Shown here piece by piece: positions 63,434 to 64,000 of a stretch of DNA of 64,000 nucleotides (position 1 is its first letter; every line of letters begins with the position of its first letter). The notes beneath the pieces are model-generated. The model was not told the DNA's origin. It saw only the letters and a list, made by a program, of their open reading frames with translations, and searched no databases. The position numbers were made by a program, and so were the translations under genes. Origin of the DNA: Leadbettera azotonutricia ZAS-9 (GTDB lineage Bacteria > Spirochaetota > Spirochaetia > Treponematales > Breznakiellaceae); assembly GCF_000214355.1 (NCBI RefSeq), contig NC_015577.1:124001-188000 (forward strand). Reading direction: 5' to 3'.

Positions 63434-63652
63434 TGAAAGTGGACTAGATCCGTGCGCCCGTTGGGCCTCCGCGGATCGGGACACGTATCCTCACCCTTCC
63501 GGGAACGGGTGGGTCGAGGGTTCAAAGGCACAAATCTCTCGATTTCTGAGTATCCCTATAGGAGTACTCGGAATGTTTACGGCATGGATGCCGCGGTGTC
63601 GGCCATGGCCATTGGGGCTTTTGGTGCACCGGAAATGCCAAAGGAGTGTTTT
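63434..63652 (+). promoter_or_regulatory. Long structured 5' leader of flaB mRNA
   Basis: About 215 transcribed but untranslated bases. Visible pairings include GATCCG/CGGATC (63447-63452 with 63472-63477) enclosing GCCC-GTT-GGGC (63456-63466), and CACCC/GGGTG (63492-63496 with 63507-63511). A GAGTA/TACTC pairing lies around 63548-63571. GGA triplets occur in loops and in the AAGGAG ribosome site (63641-63646), as in CsrA targets. The regulatory role is inferred. Confidence 0.5.
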
Positions 63653-64000
63653 ATGATTATTAATCACAACTTAAGCGCAATGTTTGCCGACAGGTCCCTC
63701 AAGGAAACCCAAGTGTTCCTGACAAAGAACATGGAAAAACTGTCTTCAGGCTTGCGGATCAACCGCGCCGGCGATGATGCCTCAGGACTCGCTGTTTCTG
63801 AGAAGCTTAGAAGTCAAATCCGTGGTTTGAACCAGGCGTCTACAAACGCCCAGAACGGTATTTCGTTCATTCAAACTACAGAGGGCTATCTTCAGGAATC
63901 TGAGGACATCATTCAGCGCATGCGCGAACTGGCTGTCCAGTCTTCGAACGGTATCTATTCCGACGAAGACCGGATGTACATCCAGGTTGAAGTTTCGGCG
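63653..64000 (+). CDS. flaB: Flagellin, periplasmic flagellar core FlaB (partial, 5' end)
   Basis: The first 116 residues are present and the gene runs out of the window. [47 protein letters not shown] and [16 protein letters not shown] are the conserved N-terminal D0/D1 flagellin helices in the form typical of spirochaete FlaB. It lacks a signal peptide, as FlaB is exported by the flagellar type III system. AAGGAG at 63641 precedes the ATG. It is driven by a sigma-28 promoter and a long leader. Confidence 0.97.
   Translation, partial: MIINHNLSAMFADRSLKETQVFLTKNMEKLSSGLRINRAGDDASGLAVSEKLRSQIRGLNQASTNAQNGISFIQTTEGYLQESEDIIQRMRELAVQSSNGIYSDEDRMYIQVEVSA

Overview
This 64 kb window looks like chromosomal DNA of a spirochaete, most likely a treponeme with roughly 50-55% GC in most genes, as in the termite-gut group. 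The evidence is a periplasmic flagellin (FlaB) behind a FliA-type promoter at the right edge, several large treponeme-style secreted proteins, a DUF2259 secreted protein, a MIP channel and a chemoreceptor. The species cannot be fixed from sequence alone. No rRNA, tRNA or CRISPR array was seen.

Layout. 1-810: a hipBA toxin-antitoxin locus on the minus strand whose hipA has lost its kinase core. 894-1730: uppP. 1737-5768: a minus-strand phosphonate operon (aepY-phnW-aepX) that would make 2-aminoethylphosphonate from PEP. Two nucleotidyltransferase-like domains are fused to its enzymes and both lack signature catalytic residues. 5925-6695: TauE/SafE permease. 6801-12521: the chaperone cluster grpE-dnaK-dnaJ, followed by type II pantothenate kinase and a ferredoxin-type aldo-keto reductase. 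A double hairpin with a T tract separates dnaK from dnaJ. 12482-16704: envelope and hypothetical genes plus a polyprenol-kinase-like membrane protein. 16705-19313: an AT-rich patch with a PEBP gene remnant, small palindromic repeats, and a foreign-looking pair (secreted barrel-like protein plus serine-hydrolase lipoprotein).

19392-32687: signalling and housekeeping genes. These include three GGDEF proteins (two in a translationally coupled tandem), a FIST protein next to a soluble hybrid histidine kinase, an AI-2E-family permease, a dicarboxylate symporter, ndk, a beta-helix lipoprotein and ffh. 32894-49719: a surface-protein locus of about 17 kb encoding a 1752-residue Ig-repeat protein with a barrel-like C-terminus, a giant 3431-residue lipoprotein (Ig-like repeats, IPT/TIG, sialidase-like repeats), and a membrane-anchored 353-residue protein. 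Strong terminators follow the first two genes.

50098-54991: a DUF1538 membrane protein overlapping a double-PII regulator, a LysM lipoprotein, metK, an arfB-like gene with an apparent CTG start, and an alkyltransferase-like protein. 55204-58217: MIP channel and chemoreceptor, with small palindromes in the flanking spacers. 58334-63336: a compact operon in which an SH3-protein/M48-protease pair occurs twice, flanking a CHASE2 adenylate/guanylate cyclase. 63401-64000: sigma-28 promoter, long structured leader and the start of flaB.

The regions most worth following up are the giant surface-protein locus, the duplicated SH3-M48 pair around the cyclase, the DUF1538-PII couple, and the phosphonate operon with degenerate nucleotidyltransferase domains. 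Functions are assigned by reading motifs by eye; no database search was run.
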